64,000 nt of DNA from Epiperipatus broadwayi (lineage: Eukaryota; Onychophora; Udeonychophora; Euonychophora; Peripatidae). Of this stretch, positions 10,485 through 22,138 are shown in pieces. The stretch spans positions 1,294,501 through 1,358,500 of the forward strand of contig JAQFVV010006452.1 in the NCBI GenBank assembly GCA_028023455.1, given 5' to 3'. The notes beneath the pieces were generated by a model, which saw only the letters and a list, made by a program, of their open reading frames with translations, was not told where the DNA came from and ran no database searches. Position 1 is the stretch's first letter. The number at the start of each line of letters is the position of its first letter. The translations under genes and the position numbers were made by a program.

Positions 10485-13400
10485 TCTAACCCTAATTTAT
10501 CTTATAATTAGTTTATTAGCAATTTACTTATTTTATTTCTAATATTTTTATTAGTTTATTTTATTTGCACTTGTTGTTAAGGCAACCAAAATAAAGCAAC
10601 ATATCCATCAATTTTCCAATATGATCTAAAATACTTTTCATATAATACAATTGTACATTCAATTCTCTTAAGCCATGCCACGATTGTAATAACAACAATA
10701 ATTGATCACTTATTAATTTAAAGAATAATTATAATAATATTAATCTCAGGGTTCTTTGTTTCATGTAAGGAAATGCTCGGCAGTATTGTGTTGTCGCATA
10801 TGACTGGCATTCTGGTCGGCTATAGGAAACATTTATTTTACTTAAATTCAATGTGTCTTCATCTCTCATATCCACTGCTATATTATTTAAAGAGATGATA
10901 ATTCTATTCAATAATGACGTATAATTTTGAATAACACAGCCCTTTTTTTTTTTTTTTTAGAATCTCAGTCAGAATAATAAAAAGACAAGGGTGCTTTTTG
11001 TGTCCTTCCATCATCCATGACAACACAATAATATAACTAAGATTTATTACTTAGACAATTTAACTAAATGGGAATGGAATAATGTGCAACCAAAGTTAAT
11101 GGTTTGGGAATAAATTCATTTTTTTTTTTTTTTTATACAAAGGTGAATGTTTAGTCTTAAGTTTTCAACTCCATAAATAATTATCATTAAACTAAAATAT
11201 AATGACATATTCCGATCTGCTTAACTTTATTTATCTGGTATATTAAGTTTTTAAGAATTTGGAATGATTTCGGACTCAAGAAAAGGTTTTGCAAATATTG
11301 TGCAAACACTTATATTTAGCATATAAAAACAAAAAAAATGAATCTACAACAAATTTTAACAAGACTATAATTTATTATTATCACAAAAAAAAAATATATG
11401 AACATTTATTCAATAATCCCATAGTAATACAAAAATATAAAATATAACTGACATTAATCTGTATACTCTTTTGGTTATGGACTAGAGGTTACTACTTCTC
11501 CTGTATGCAATCATATGGATTGATTAACTAAAAGTACATTTCATTACCAATACATTGTTTATTAAATTTTGGTAACCTTGTAGAAGCTTTTATTCAAAAT
11601 TATTGACTAACTATTTTTGTTTTTGTTTTTTTTTTAAAATGATTAATCCCATCATATGCAATACGCAAAATATTAAATTTATTTCTAATACATTTACTTT
11701 ATTTATGGTCTTTAATGGGATAACCTATTCTAATTATAGGCCAGTTATCAGAAGTTACACTTACCATCTTACATTTAACTTAATGCTAACTTAAGTTATG
11801 ATACAAATTTTATTCATACGTATAATTTTAAATATGAGTATTATTTAATTACTAACCAGAATTAAATATTGCATTTGAATATTCCTTCAGTAAATAAGCG
11901 TTTTAAAACTACGCAATTTTAATTACTTTCTCCATTGATTTACTTGTCAAATACTAGCAATATTTAGCAGCACAATACAGATATTGACCCTAGTTACTAA
12001 CGCACTATTTATACTAAAGTGGATCTTGAGGAACTAACACCTCCAATATAACCTTTATCTTGCCCGAACTTTCAAAATTAAGCACAATAATCAACACCTT
12101 CCATGGTGGAGCTATCTTTATTTTCACATGAGGAATATGGAATAACCACGAAGGTCTGTAGAGTAATCTACTACATTAAAATATTTTGGTGGTTTCTTGC
12201 CTCTTACTTGGGCATACAACGAACACACACCAAATACAATCCTCTCCTGGGATTTAAACGAATGAAGCATACTAAATGCTAGATAAATTCTTGATCGTCC
12301 TATCTATGAGAATCGATCACTTGGGCTATAAACATACCTGAACATTATATTTAAAATCTTCCTCTCATGGAAAACAAAGCTTTTGGGGAGATCATTTTTC
12401 ATCCCACAAAATAAATACATTATAATTATTACCTATGCGAATATTAAGCATATACCAATGCTATATCTGGGCAGGATAAGTAAATACACTGATTATAATA
12501 AACTTATGTTACCGGGTATACTTTGATCAACATCTGAAATCAATGGACATCATAGAATAAAAGTATAATAATTTTAATTTTAATAAAGGAACATTCAAAA
12601 TAGTTGGTAGCATACTATCTTAAACTAAATAAAGTGGATGTGTTATTTAAGAATAATTAGGAATAAATTCCTCAATTAATACAGTATAAATTCGTTTCAA
12701 AACTTTAACAAGAAATATTTTGTTATAGCATTTTTTTTTTTTTTTAGTTACTTCTGATAATTTTCAATATTTATTTCACCCCTTAAATATCTAAATATTT
12801 TTCTTTTACGTATCTAACATACAAAATTTCTACCTACAATTGTATGTAATAATTAAAACATATTTTATAGATTTTTTTTTCTTTCGTGTTAAATATCAAC
12901 TTAACCTATAATAATTATATTAAAACATACCTTTGTTATTACAAGGCTATTAAATATCACTTGACCATACAGACTTTAACCTATGTGATATAACAAAAAA
13001 AATACATATTATTTATAACTTAGTTTTAAACAATCATTAATTAACAAGTGCATACTCTCTCATTAGAAAATGTTTTCTGTTGAGCAATTGGTCCAGGTGA
13101 AGAGCTTTATCCAGTCGTATTTCACGAAGCAAGTTTAAAAACAATAAACGCATGGTATTATTTCCTTTAAATAAAAGTTTTCTCTTATTTTGTGCGTTTA
13201 ATAAATTAGGTAAAGAAACATATAGCAGAATTGAAGATTAATTCTTACTTGAATTAAACTACTACAATTTTGGGATCCAAGAAAATAAAATATACATATT
13301 CTAACATAACGAACAGTTGACGATAGACGATAAACATACACAATATTTTTTTTTTATTGACGATACGTATACTTATTAGCTAGCTTACTTATGGACGAAA

Positions 13401-14841
13401 ATGCGCAATTTTCCGAGAGATTATTATGATAATAACTGCAGTCAATTTACGTGTACATGAAGTTTTAATAATTCCAACTGATGTATAATATAATATATCA
13501 TTTATTTTTATCATTAAGTCACTAAGATATTTGGTTTTGTTCATACTTTAGGAATTATAATTTTTTTTTTTTAACGGTAACTTCTCCGTAAGAATGCCCC
13601 TATATAACTTTTCCTATATTTACTCTGAGAAAGTTTATATATTTTTTTTTTTATATATTTTTTTTTTAAAATATACAGGTGCATAATTTAATCTTATTTA
13701 TCATTATTATTATTTCCAGACAATTCTTGGTGAATAAAACATATTTTAACGTATGTAACTACATTACTTGTAAAGGCAGACAATATTGAGAAAGAGCGCG
13801 AAAATGTTTCTAGTTGATTTTCCTTGGTTTCAAAATATTTCTTTCAATTATTTTTTTTTTCTTTCTATACCAAGAAAATATCAATAAAGGACATAAAGTT
13901 AATAAATAATTATTTCTCACTTGGAAATCATTTATCTTCCTTAATTTAGACATAATAACACTTTTCGTGATTCCCTTAGTTAATTCTGTCATTTTTAACT
14001 TTAGCGTGAGACAATAAATTTTTAAGTATAAAAGGTCTTTAAATAGGTAGATGGCAAAGAAAATCAGGATATCTTATCAAAAAAATTTAGCCACACATTA
14101 TATTATTAAAATTTTACTTTGATTACATTTATTTCTGCAAAATAAAATGAAAAAATTGAGTTACCAAATTTCAGCACTGTTCCTTCCTTGAAAACTAAAA
14201 GCAGACTATCTATTTTTTTTTTTCAAAAAAAATGATCTTGATTATGAAATTGGTTGTTTCGTTTTGTTGTTGTTGTTTTTTTTTTTACTTTAGCGACCTC
14301 TTCCAGAAAAATAATCATTTGATTATAACATAAACAAAAGAAAGGAAAAACCTATTACAATCATATAGTTTTAGTATTATTTACCTGGATTACAAAGTAA
14401 TTTGACAATATAAAAAAAAATAATAAATACATTAAATTAACAATCAGTGATGTATAATTCTTTAAACATTATATTTTTTTTTTCTTTATTTTTTTTTTTT
14501 TTTACAAAAAGAAATTACCAGAAGTTATTGTGCTTTATGATAAGACACTCATCCACTCTCCCCTCTACCCATCCAAAATCAATTACTGTTTAGCTTTTAT
14601 ACCATATTAATTTGCTCTAATTATTAATATCTCAATTAAATTATTCATGTTCTCTCTTTAAAATGACATTGAGTTATTAAATCTATTAGTTATTCACCCA
14701 AAACATGCCAAAGTGAGTGAATAGCATACTTTATTAATCAATTATTACTATTGTTATTTTATCTTTTTATTTCTTTAAAGAATAGCATTGTTTTCCTGCA
14801 GAAATAATGCCAAGTAAACCAAGTGTCAATAACACTAGGTT

Positions 14842-14845
<4 letters not shown>
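10485..14845. other. Long AT-rich stretch, no gene seen
   Basis: About 4.4 kb without a recognisable gene or repeat family. It is rich in poly-T runs (for example 10944-10959, 11119-11134, 13560-13573, 14496-14506). The short open frames at about 11603 and 13810 have AT-biased composition and no family resemblance. The slightly less AT-rich piece at 12000-12520 shows no coding signal I can support. Confidence 0.5.

Positions 14846-14900
<55 letters not shown>
14846..14900. repeat. (TA)n microsatellite
   Basis: Uninterrupted TA dinucleotide array that directly abuts the left edge of the 15 kb fold-back. Confidence 0.95.
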
Positions 14901-14903
<3 letters not shown>

Positions 14904-15064
14904 AATAAAAAAAAATGCAAGTTACAAAAATGCAAGTTAAAAAACTTGCTAACGTTTGTATTTATGTCCAAGATGGCGTTCTACCAAAAACACCGATCAA
15001 GCGTATGTTTCGTTTACATAAACGTCAGAGTAGTTAGTATTCACTATCTCTAACTATAATTCCA

Positions 15065-15108
15065 CTTTCAGATCATGATTTCAAGCTATTTGCTATCATC
15101 AGTGAAAG
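15065..15108 (-). ncRNA. Hammerhead ribozyme, intact core (left arm, family E)
   Basis: On the minus strand: stem I arm ctttca (15108-15103), CTGATGA (15102-15096), helix II AGC/GCT with loop AAATA inside 15095-15083, GAAA (15082-15079), helix III from self-complementary ATCATGAT (15079-15072), C at the cleavage position (15071), stem I arm tgaaag (15070-15065). All invariant core bases are present. The first helix II pair is a U-U mismatch. Helix III has no real loop as a monomer, so dimeric folding is likely. Confidence 0.75.
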
Positions 15109-15564
15109 ACAGGAATAGGATAAGAAACTAAATCTAAATACAAACTCTGGGGCGTTTATGAAACAATTTATTGGGCTTGAAAGCGTGAATTTTTTAGACA
15201 CGTAATGTCTTCAAACTCAGCATATACCAAACCAGATAGCTATATGGTCTGATCTCAGTTCAGCATCACCACATAGTAGAAGCCTCTGCAATCTATATCA
15301 TTGCAAGAAAGACCTCAAAGGTACATTTATGATAAACAAAAACGCCATCTGTGGACATAAATACAAGCGTTAGCAAGTTTTTTAACTTGCATTTTTGTTT
15401 ATCATAAATGTACTTTTTTGGTGCTCGCAATGATACAGAGGCTTCTACGATGGGGATGCCTCTGTTATACTGGTTTGCTATTAAGTTGAAATTCATAATG
15501 CAGAATAGAAATTGTTTCATAAACGCTCAGAGTTTGTATTTAGATCTAGTTTCTTTATTCCTGT

Positions 15565-15608
15565 CTTTCACTGATGATAGCAAATAGCTTGAAATCATGA
15601 TCTGAAAG
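15565..15608 (+). ncRNA. Hammerhead ribozyme, intact core (right arm, family E)
   Basis: Identical in core to the left-arm copy but on the plus strand: ctttca (15565-15570), CTGATGA (15571-15577), helix II in 15578-15590, GAAA (15591-15594), ATCATGAT (15594-15601), C (15602), tgaaag (15603-15608). Stem I has six Watson-Crick pairs. Predicted cleavage is between 15602 and 15603. That both arms keep the same complete core suggests a recent insertion or gene conversion between the arms. Confidence 0.77.
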
Positions 15609-15723
15609 TGGAATTATAGTTAGAGATAGTGAATACTAACTACTCTGACGTTTATGTAAACGAAACATATGCTTGATCGGTGTTTTTGATAGAACGCCAT
15701 CTGTGGACATATATATATATATA

Positions 15724-17069
15724 TATGAAATTAATAGAGGTGATATTAGATCTCCAAACTGCAATTAACTTATTTTTTTATTTCTTCTATACATTGCCAG
15801 AATAATAAAAACTCTGTACAATCACCATAAGACAGTTGTTTCAAGCAACTAAATTCCTACAAAAACAATGAACATACCTATCATTATAATAATATACTTC
15901 TTATTTAATTATTGCTAATGCAATCTATTTGATAAATAAAGTTTGAATATAAATCTTGGCAATATTATTTTAAGATTATTTTTAGTAGTTCATTAATACA
16001 CAAGAAACAGCTATATAACAATCATTTCCTCCAAAGAATCTTGCATGGATAAAAATGAATATTATTTAACACTATCTATGCATTATTGAGCCATCTTAAA
16101 TACACTTTTTAAAAATAATATTTGTAATTTTAACATCAATTATATAATATTACTGATATATAAATAGAAATGGTTTTGTGCATTGCCAGAAATATCAGAC
16201 TTTTTCATGAAAGGATAATTTCCTGAAGCGTATTTTTTTCTTAATTATTTCATATAGATAGAATAAAACAGAAAGTGTGACAAAGAGAATTTTGAAAATT
16301 TAATACTGCTTTAATTAATTTCGTATATTTATAATACACAATGGTATGAGCATATTTGTTATTAAAATATAAAAATACTTCCATAATAACTAATAAAACC
16401 ATTGATATTTTTAGAGTGTACACTTTCCATATATACTCATTTTTAGTAATGATTATTTCTTGCAATGTACTGAGACAATAAGCATATTAACATTTTGAAT
16501 AAAAATATAAAAGCCTTTAGATAATATACTAAAGAGCAACGACTGTGAGGTAATAGACGTTACTGACCAGTTTTTCTAATCTTTGTATAGCAAAACTTAG
16601 GAAAATATTCTATTTCTGTTCTATCTTCTAGCTAATAATAATTAGATAGCCATTTACTGACCAATAGTTGGTTCAATTCCCTAATGGCGTGCAGGCTCTG
16701 GAGTTTAAAATCTATTAATTACAGCCCAACTCTATTGCTTCTTCTTAAATTTTACTAAATTGACTATCAGCTATCTGAAAAAAAATTGTAAGGCTAGTTA
16801 AAATCAAAAAAAAAAAAAATTCAAATTATAACTATATGAGCTTCAAATCTGTTAACAATGTGGTGGATTGATATGATACTTAAGCACAATTATAGTTTTA
16901 AATAAAACAGCAATTTTAAAAGCATACTTTATGTTTTTTAAATCAAATAATTTTTACCTGATGATGGTATGACTTCCCAGATAAATCTAACCAAAAGCAT
17001 GTTTTTTAAAAATGCTTGTAACTTACAATTAATTTTATGCATATTAATGTATTATAATTATATATTTAT

Positions 17070-17071
<2 letters not shown>
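15724..17071. other. AT-rich stretch, no gene seen
   Basis: AT-rich DNA without recognisable family. The open frame at about 16250-16465 (minus) is AT-biased and unsupported. Confidence 0.5.

Positions 17072-17109
<38 letters not shown>
17072..17109. repeat. (TA)n microsatellite
   Basis: TA array directly abutting a truncated family B element. Confidence 0.9.
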
Positions 17110-17110
<1 letters not shown>

Positions 17111-17298
17111 GTTAAATGGTAAATTAATACACTATACAGGCTTACACACACCTGCACACATATAATGTAATATTTAAGGGATTCGAACTCAGACTTTCAT
17201 ACGACCCTCAACTCTCCATGCCATCTCATATTGCTGACCCACCTGATTATACACCTGTTGAAGAGATAAATAATCACCAGGATACGTATTTCATGCTA
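17110..17298 (-). repeat. Family B HHR element, truncated in helix II
   Basis: Left part matches the 41.7 kb copy (taaatggtaaattaatac, gggattcgaactcagacttt, catgccatctcatattgctg, aataatcaccaggatacgta). The match stops at tttcatgcta (about 17298), inside the loop of hammerhead helix II, and is followed directly by a TA run (17299-17310). It keeps only the 3' half of the hammerhead (minus strand GAAATACGTAT) and the B-box-like end (minus-strand GAGTTCGAATCCC). Confidence 0.75.
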
Positions 17299-17310
17299 TA
17301 TATATATATA

Positions 17311-19557
17311 ATTGAACCTGTACACACTATTGATATTTAGAGATTTAAATTGAGAGAATAAGAAGAGAAAAATAAATAAGAAAGATAAAATTAACTTTGA
17401 ATAAGAAATATTATTTGATAAAAGAATAAAATAGCTTATTTTTACAGTTTTTGTCAAAGTGGAAAAGTACATATCTTTTTTTTTTTTAATTTAAAAAATA
17501 TATATATTAAATAATATCTACTTGATTCAGGCCACCAGGATAAGTCTATAACAATTATTTCTTATTTCAGAAGTTAATTATTTAATATCTTTTAAGACCA
17601 AACTGAATTCTATTTAATTTAACCAAATGTCATCTGCAGGTTTAAAAGGACAATAAAAGTTTGCTGTATGCAATCTTTATTAAATTCCTATTATTTTCTC
17701 AAGAAGATTTTTTGTACCTTTATATTAAAAGTATTAAATAAAAATCTTATTATTATTTTTTTATATAATTGAAATAAAATTTTTAAAGAAATTAAAGAAA
17801 TTCTATTCTTGAAATATATATATATATTTCCCCCTTCAAAATAAAAATAATATTTACAGTAAAAAATAATAATAAATAAATATCTAAGCTTCTTATATTT
17901 TTTTAATGATTTCTTTAAGGCAAATATACTTAAGAGTATTGCCTTGTTTAGTGATTAGTCCAGGTGCCTGGTGCTGATATTACTAACATTTTTTGAGAGT
18001 CAATCAAGAATGAACAGATTAAGAGTAGAAACACACAATTGTGATTGAACTTTTATTATTCAATTTATTTATTTTTGCCTTAAATTTATTTAACTCTTTC
18101 ACTAATGATTATATATATAATAATGAGCTATTATGTGGAGAACATACGTTTTCTATCAGAGTTCAAATGTTCTTTTATTAAACTAGTATTTCAAACACAG
18201 TCTCCTATAGTCAGATAGGCTGGAAATTTGGAAAGTCTGAAATTCGTCTCAACAGAAATTATGATCCGATTTAATATATATAATGTAATGCGTAGATGAG
18301 AAAACTGTATTAATTATTTATTACTGATGATCGAATACTCCACTGATGACAAAATAAATAATTTATTTTTATATCAGGTGTCATTTTTTAAATATTCTCA
18401 TTTTCGTTTTCTGCATGGTATCTAATTTGTTTAAAATAAGAAATTAGGATTTTCTATCATGCATGTATATGCATATCTAAATTGGTGTTAATAAAAATAA
18501 ATATGTTTAATTTTAAATTATGTAACTCTTTTAATATCAATTATTTCTCCATTTTTTTTTTTTTTTTTGGCAAATGGAAATAGTTAATCATCATATTTCC
18601 AAGATATTAATAATCTATAAATACAATTTAATTGTAATTATATATTGGAGTATTTCCATTATCTTATATTAAATGTTAAATATCTTTTAAAAAATTCGAA
18701 CATTATTAAAACTTTTTAAATACGTTTAACTGTCGGTAATAGCACACATGTCAGTATATAACAAAATGTTTTTATGTATATTTTTGTCCTCTCTTCTTTA
18801 GGTATTGCTGATCTGATTAATAGTATTACTAGCATAAAAATCGAATTTGAACCTTTAAATTTATGAATATTATATTTACGGTGACACTCCAATCAACTAG
18901 CGTAATCTGACAAAGACAACAGTGAGTAGAAATATTATATACTTTACGATGGTCCTGATTTCTCTACTTTTTCTAAGAGCAAGGTTAAATAGTGGCTTCC
19001 AAACTTATGTGTTAATACTCCAGATTAACTTATGGGGTTATTTGCTCATTCATATGATCAGCTTTTTAAAAAATTATTTTTTTTGTATTTTACCCTCAAA
19101 ATGTTGTGCTATTACTAACTTGTGTGCTATTATTAGCAGTTGAATGTATTTGAAAAGTTTAAATAAAGTTTGAATTTTTCTAAAGACATTCAACACTTAA
19201 TATTAGATGATGAAAATAGTTCGTCATATAACTACAATCAAACACTAATACAATTTAAGTATAAAAAATAATAGATTAAAAACAAATGCACCTACAAGAA
19301 GAATGATCAAAGTATTAATATTAATAGATAGTCTAATTCCAATATTGAATTTTAAATCTGATTTTATAAAATTGAATGTTTCCTTCATGAATTATAATTA
19401 CTCAAGTAATAAAAGTGTGACAAAAACAACTCAATAAAAAGTTTATTACTGAACCAATTTATTTATAGAAAGATTAATGAATTCATTTAAAACAAGTTTT
19501 ATTAGCTAAGGAAAAATTATGCAAGTATTTATAAAATATATATGTGCTTGGTGTACA
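17311..19557. other. AT-rich stretch, no gene seen
   Basis: AT-rich DNA with poly-T (18553-18568) and short TA runs. The open frame at about 18922-19143 has no family resemblance or coding context. Confidence 0.5.
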
Positions 19558-19570
19558 GATAATGAAGTTA

Positions 19571-19771
19571 GAGTAATCAATGGATGCCAGGCTTGTGCAT
19601 AAAATCCCTATCTAATGCCTACTCATCCAACATTCCCAGACTAGTTTCTGGCTTCTGGAATTCATTGATTACTCTGACTTACACTGAGTGGCGCTACTGT
19701 ATAGATAGTTTTGCCTGTTTTGATAACAGTTATGAGCAAGCATAAGAAATGGTGATCTCGTGATGTTTGGT
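19571..19771 (+). mobile_element. Family A HHR element, short fold-back with TSD
   Basis: Flanked by gataatgaagtta (19558-19570) and gataatgaaatta (19772-19784), a 13-bp target duplication with one difference. The left part is the antisense of the right part (gagtaatcaatggatgccag versus attcattgattactctgact). On the minus strand 19636-19658 keeps the 3' hammerhead half GCCAGAAACTAGTCTGGG. The right end tggtgatctcgtgatgtttg is the conserved family A terminus. Confidence 0.75.
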
Positions 19772-19784
19772 GATAATGAAATTA

Positions 19785-20406
19785 GTAAAAGCAAATAGTC
19801 CTCTGCAATTTACTTTCAGGAGGTATTATGCTCCCATAATCATAGCTACTAAAGTGTGGAGAACTATGTAAGCACTTACATATTTTATAGATTACATGCT
19901 AATGAAGCAAGTATTTATATACATATAAAAATTCTGACATTATATTTCAATTTTATCTATAAATAGATTTTACTTAGTCAATGCTTATAGTTGTGTTTTC
20001 CAATCAAGGAATTTTCTAGACTTTTTTTAATAATTCTTTTATTGTGCTATTTTTTAGCTTGATGAAAGATATTTTGGAATTTGCAATGCTTTTATAAGAG
20101 ATATTTTAATAATAACTGCATATATCACTTAAAGAAACTTCTATGACAGACTAGGGGGGAGGGTATCAAACTCAAACATAATGGGGTATCTAGTTAGCAT
20201 TTTCTTTAATATCAGACTCTTTCTGCTGAGTAATTCAAATGACTGATTTTTCTATGCAAAAATAGTCAGATCGGTCTTCAAACTTACATGACTTCTACTA
20301 ATAAAAACCTTTTTCTTATTTTTTTTCAAAATCACAAATAAATTCTCTCCACAAAATTATAACGGTCCCATATATAAGTTTTTTATCATCTGACAATTTT
20401 ATTTAC
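19785..20406. other. AT-rich stretch, no gene seen
   Basis: No feature recognised. Confidence 0.5.
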
Positions 20407-20420
20407 TAAAAAGCAAAATA

Positions 20421-20814
20421 ATACATTGTACAAACTTAAACCTGCATTTATATTTGTAATATATGCGAGATTCGAACTCAGACTTTCACACGAACCTTGG
20501 CACTAATAAGGGCTTTGAATGTTCCATCTTCAGATTGTCAATGAAATGGAAGGCTGAAGAGTTGTGAGTTGGAATAGTTTGAAGCCTGTCCATTAAAGCA
20601 TGAAGATTGGCTATCTTAATATAAAGCTGAGCACTGATTATATATATGTGTGAGGATAGTAATCTAGACCAACTGATGATTGCTGGTTTAGCATAAAATA
20701 TGTATATTGGTGATTATTTATCTTTTCAACATGTGTGTGATCAGGTGGGTCAGCAATATGAGATGGCACCGAGAGTAGTGGGTCGTGAGAAAGTCTGAGT
20801 TCGAATCCTGCATA
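20421..20814 (+). mobile_element. Family B HHR element with 14-bp TSD
   Basis: The target duplication taaaaagcaaaata is at 20407-20420 and 20815-20828. The element starts with a short inverted end piece (gcgagattcgaactcagact, about 20464), then runs in plus orientation: gggctttgaatgttccatc, gcctgtccattaaagcatga, hammerhead (20668-20711), gtgtgatcaggtgggtcagc, and the terminal tgagttcgaatcctgc. GAGTTCGAATCC resembles a tRNA B-box, and ggtgggtcagcaatatgaga upstream of it might be a diverged A-box. So this could be a SINE-like unit with its own polymerase III signal plus a ribozyme; that functional reading is inference. Confidence 0.8.
20668..20711 (+). ncRNA. Hammerhead motif, mutated (family B)
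   Basis: Stem I accaa/ttggt (20668-20672 with 20707-20711), CTGATGA (20673-20679), helix II TGCT/AGCA, but the invariant G of GAAA is A (20695), giving AAAA. Helix III has become ATAT/GTAT with one G-U pair. Predicted inactive; the 37.1 kb copy shows the intact form. Confidence 0.7.
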
Positions 20815-21188
20815 TAAAAAGCAAAATATAAATTTTATTTTTAAATAATATTATTTTTCCACCTATTATCACTTAACTTTCAACTAAATTTATAAGAAAT
20901 TAGATATGTTTTGGAAAATATATATATATATATTAGTTTCAAGAGGTGAGGAGAAAAATCAAAGAGGCCTACTTTATTAATTCGGACTCTAACTCAATAA
21001 ACAAAAGAGATACGTTTTATGTCATCTCTAAGAAATGGCAAACCTGATTTGCATAATATTGCATCTTTTACGTTAAACAATCAGCATCAGAACTGTTTAA
21101 AGCGCTACCTACAGTAGAGAAATAAATTGAATTGTCGAAGCATTAGAATTAAGTGTGGAAATAATAATATCGCAAAATATCAGACCAT

Positions 21189-21190
<2 letters not shown>

Positions 21191-21227
<37 letters not shown>
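21191..21227. repeat. (TA)n microsatellite
   Basis: TA array that adjoins the 21.3 kb hairpin on the left; a shorter TA run follows the hairpin at about 21435-21446. Confidence 0.9.
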
Positions 21228-21232
<5 letters not shown>

Positions 21233-21252
21233 CGAAGATTTGCACGGGTTAA

Positions 21253-21441
21253 ATATATAAAATACATATTTTGCGGGTTCATCTGTGTTAAAAACTTTTA
21301 ATACCAATACACTGACGTTTCGACTTGGTCACACAAGCCATCCACAGAGTGGATGGCTTGTGTGACCAAGTCGAAACGTCAGTGTATTGGTATTAAAAGT
21401 TTTTAACACGGATGAACCTGCAAAATATGTATTTTATATAT
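21253..21441. repeat. Near-perfect 93-bp-arm hairpin with HHR 3' halves
   Basis: Arms 21253-21345 and 21349-21441 differ at only a few positions and are separated by three bases (aga). On the plus strand the right arm holds GGCTTG (21355-21360) pairing with CAAGTC (21367-21372), then GAAA (21373-21376), ACGT (21376-21379) and C (21380): helix II, core and a loopless helix III of a hammerhead. The CUGANGA box that should precede GGCTTG is replaced by the palindrome centre (gtggat). The left arm has the same on the minus strand. The complete ribozyme is therefore absent. Confidence 0.75.
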
Positions 21442-21446
21442 ATATA

Positions 21447-22020
21447 ATATTTAATAGTTTAATAGTTACAAATACAAATATAAAATAAAAAATACATATT
21501 ATAAAAGTAAAATAATTTGTTCTTTAAAAATAGTATCTATTTTCTGCTATGGAATTATAATCAAAATAAAAGGATTCACATTTCAAAAGAAATTTGACTA
21601 CATTACATTTTAGTAAACCATTTTTAATTTATATTTTATTAAGTATTAGATGCTGTCAATTTGTTACTATGTATATTTATAACAACTGTTTTCTTATTTC
21701 ATTAAGTAACAAGTGCTGAAAAATTATTTGGAATTAACATGATTGTCTAAAAAAATATTTTCCACATACATAACAAGACAATTTTTGAAATCTTCCTTAT
21801 AAATTTTAAATGGATCTCACCTATCTGGGAAGTATGGGATGACCAAATAAATATTAGTGTTTTACTTTCAATAACAATTTATTTGCATTCTATTTTTTAG
21901 GTCTAATTCTAGGTACATAAACAGCTACAATTGAAATCAATTACAACTTATGAGTTTTTTTGGATATAAGCAAAAGGAGAGTGAGATAGTCTATCAATTA
22001 ACCAATTCATAAGGTTAAGA
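21447..22020. other. AT-rich stretch, no gene seen
   Basis: No feature recognised. The 3' end of the neighbouring reverse-transcriptase element on the minus strand may extend into its right part. Confidence 0.45.
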
Positions 22021-22138
22021 TTCAGTATAGCTGAGTATCCTTTGAGTAGAGTTCAATCAAGTTTTGTTCTGGGATAGGGAGCGCCTGGATTTAGGCTTTC
22101 TGTGGGTATAGACGGTTGAGATCGGTGCGGTGATATGA

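Larger units (their letters stand above)
14911..15708. repeat. Fold-back family E HHR element (inverted dimer)
   Basis: Two inverted copies of one unit. The left arm runs from about 14975 (atggcgttctaccaaaaaca) to about 15340 and the right arm from about 15380 to 15708 (ending gatagaacgccatctgtgga). Shared landmarks are cgtttacataaacgtcagag, the hammerhead, taaatctaaatacaaactct and ccagatagctatatgg. A short extra inverted pair with aacttgc strings marks the centre (about 15340-15400) and the left edge. Both edges sit in TA dinucleotide arrays, which hides any duplication. Each arm holds one hammerhead with a complete core on opposite strands. Confidence 0.85.

Noticed and set aside
14823-15053. 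Coding sequence over the TA array at 14.8 kb (and similar at 25.8 and 31.8 kb)
   Set aside because: These frames translate dinucleotide repeats (IYIYIY) and are artefacts.
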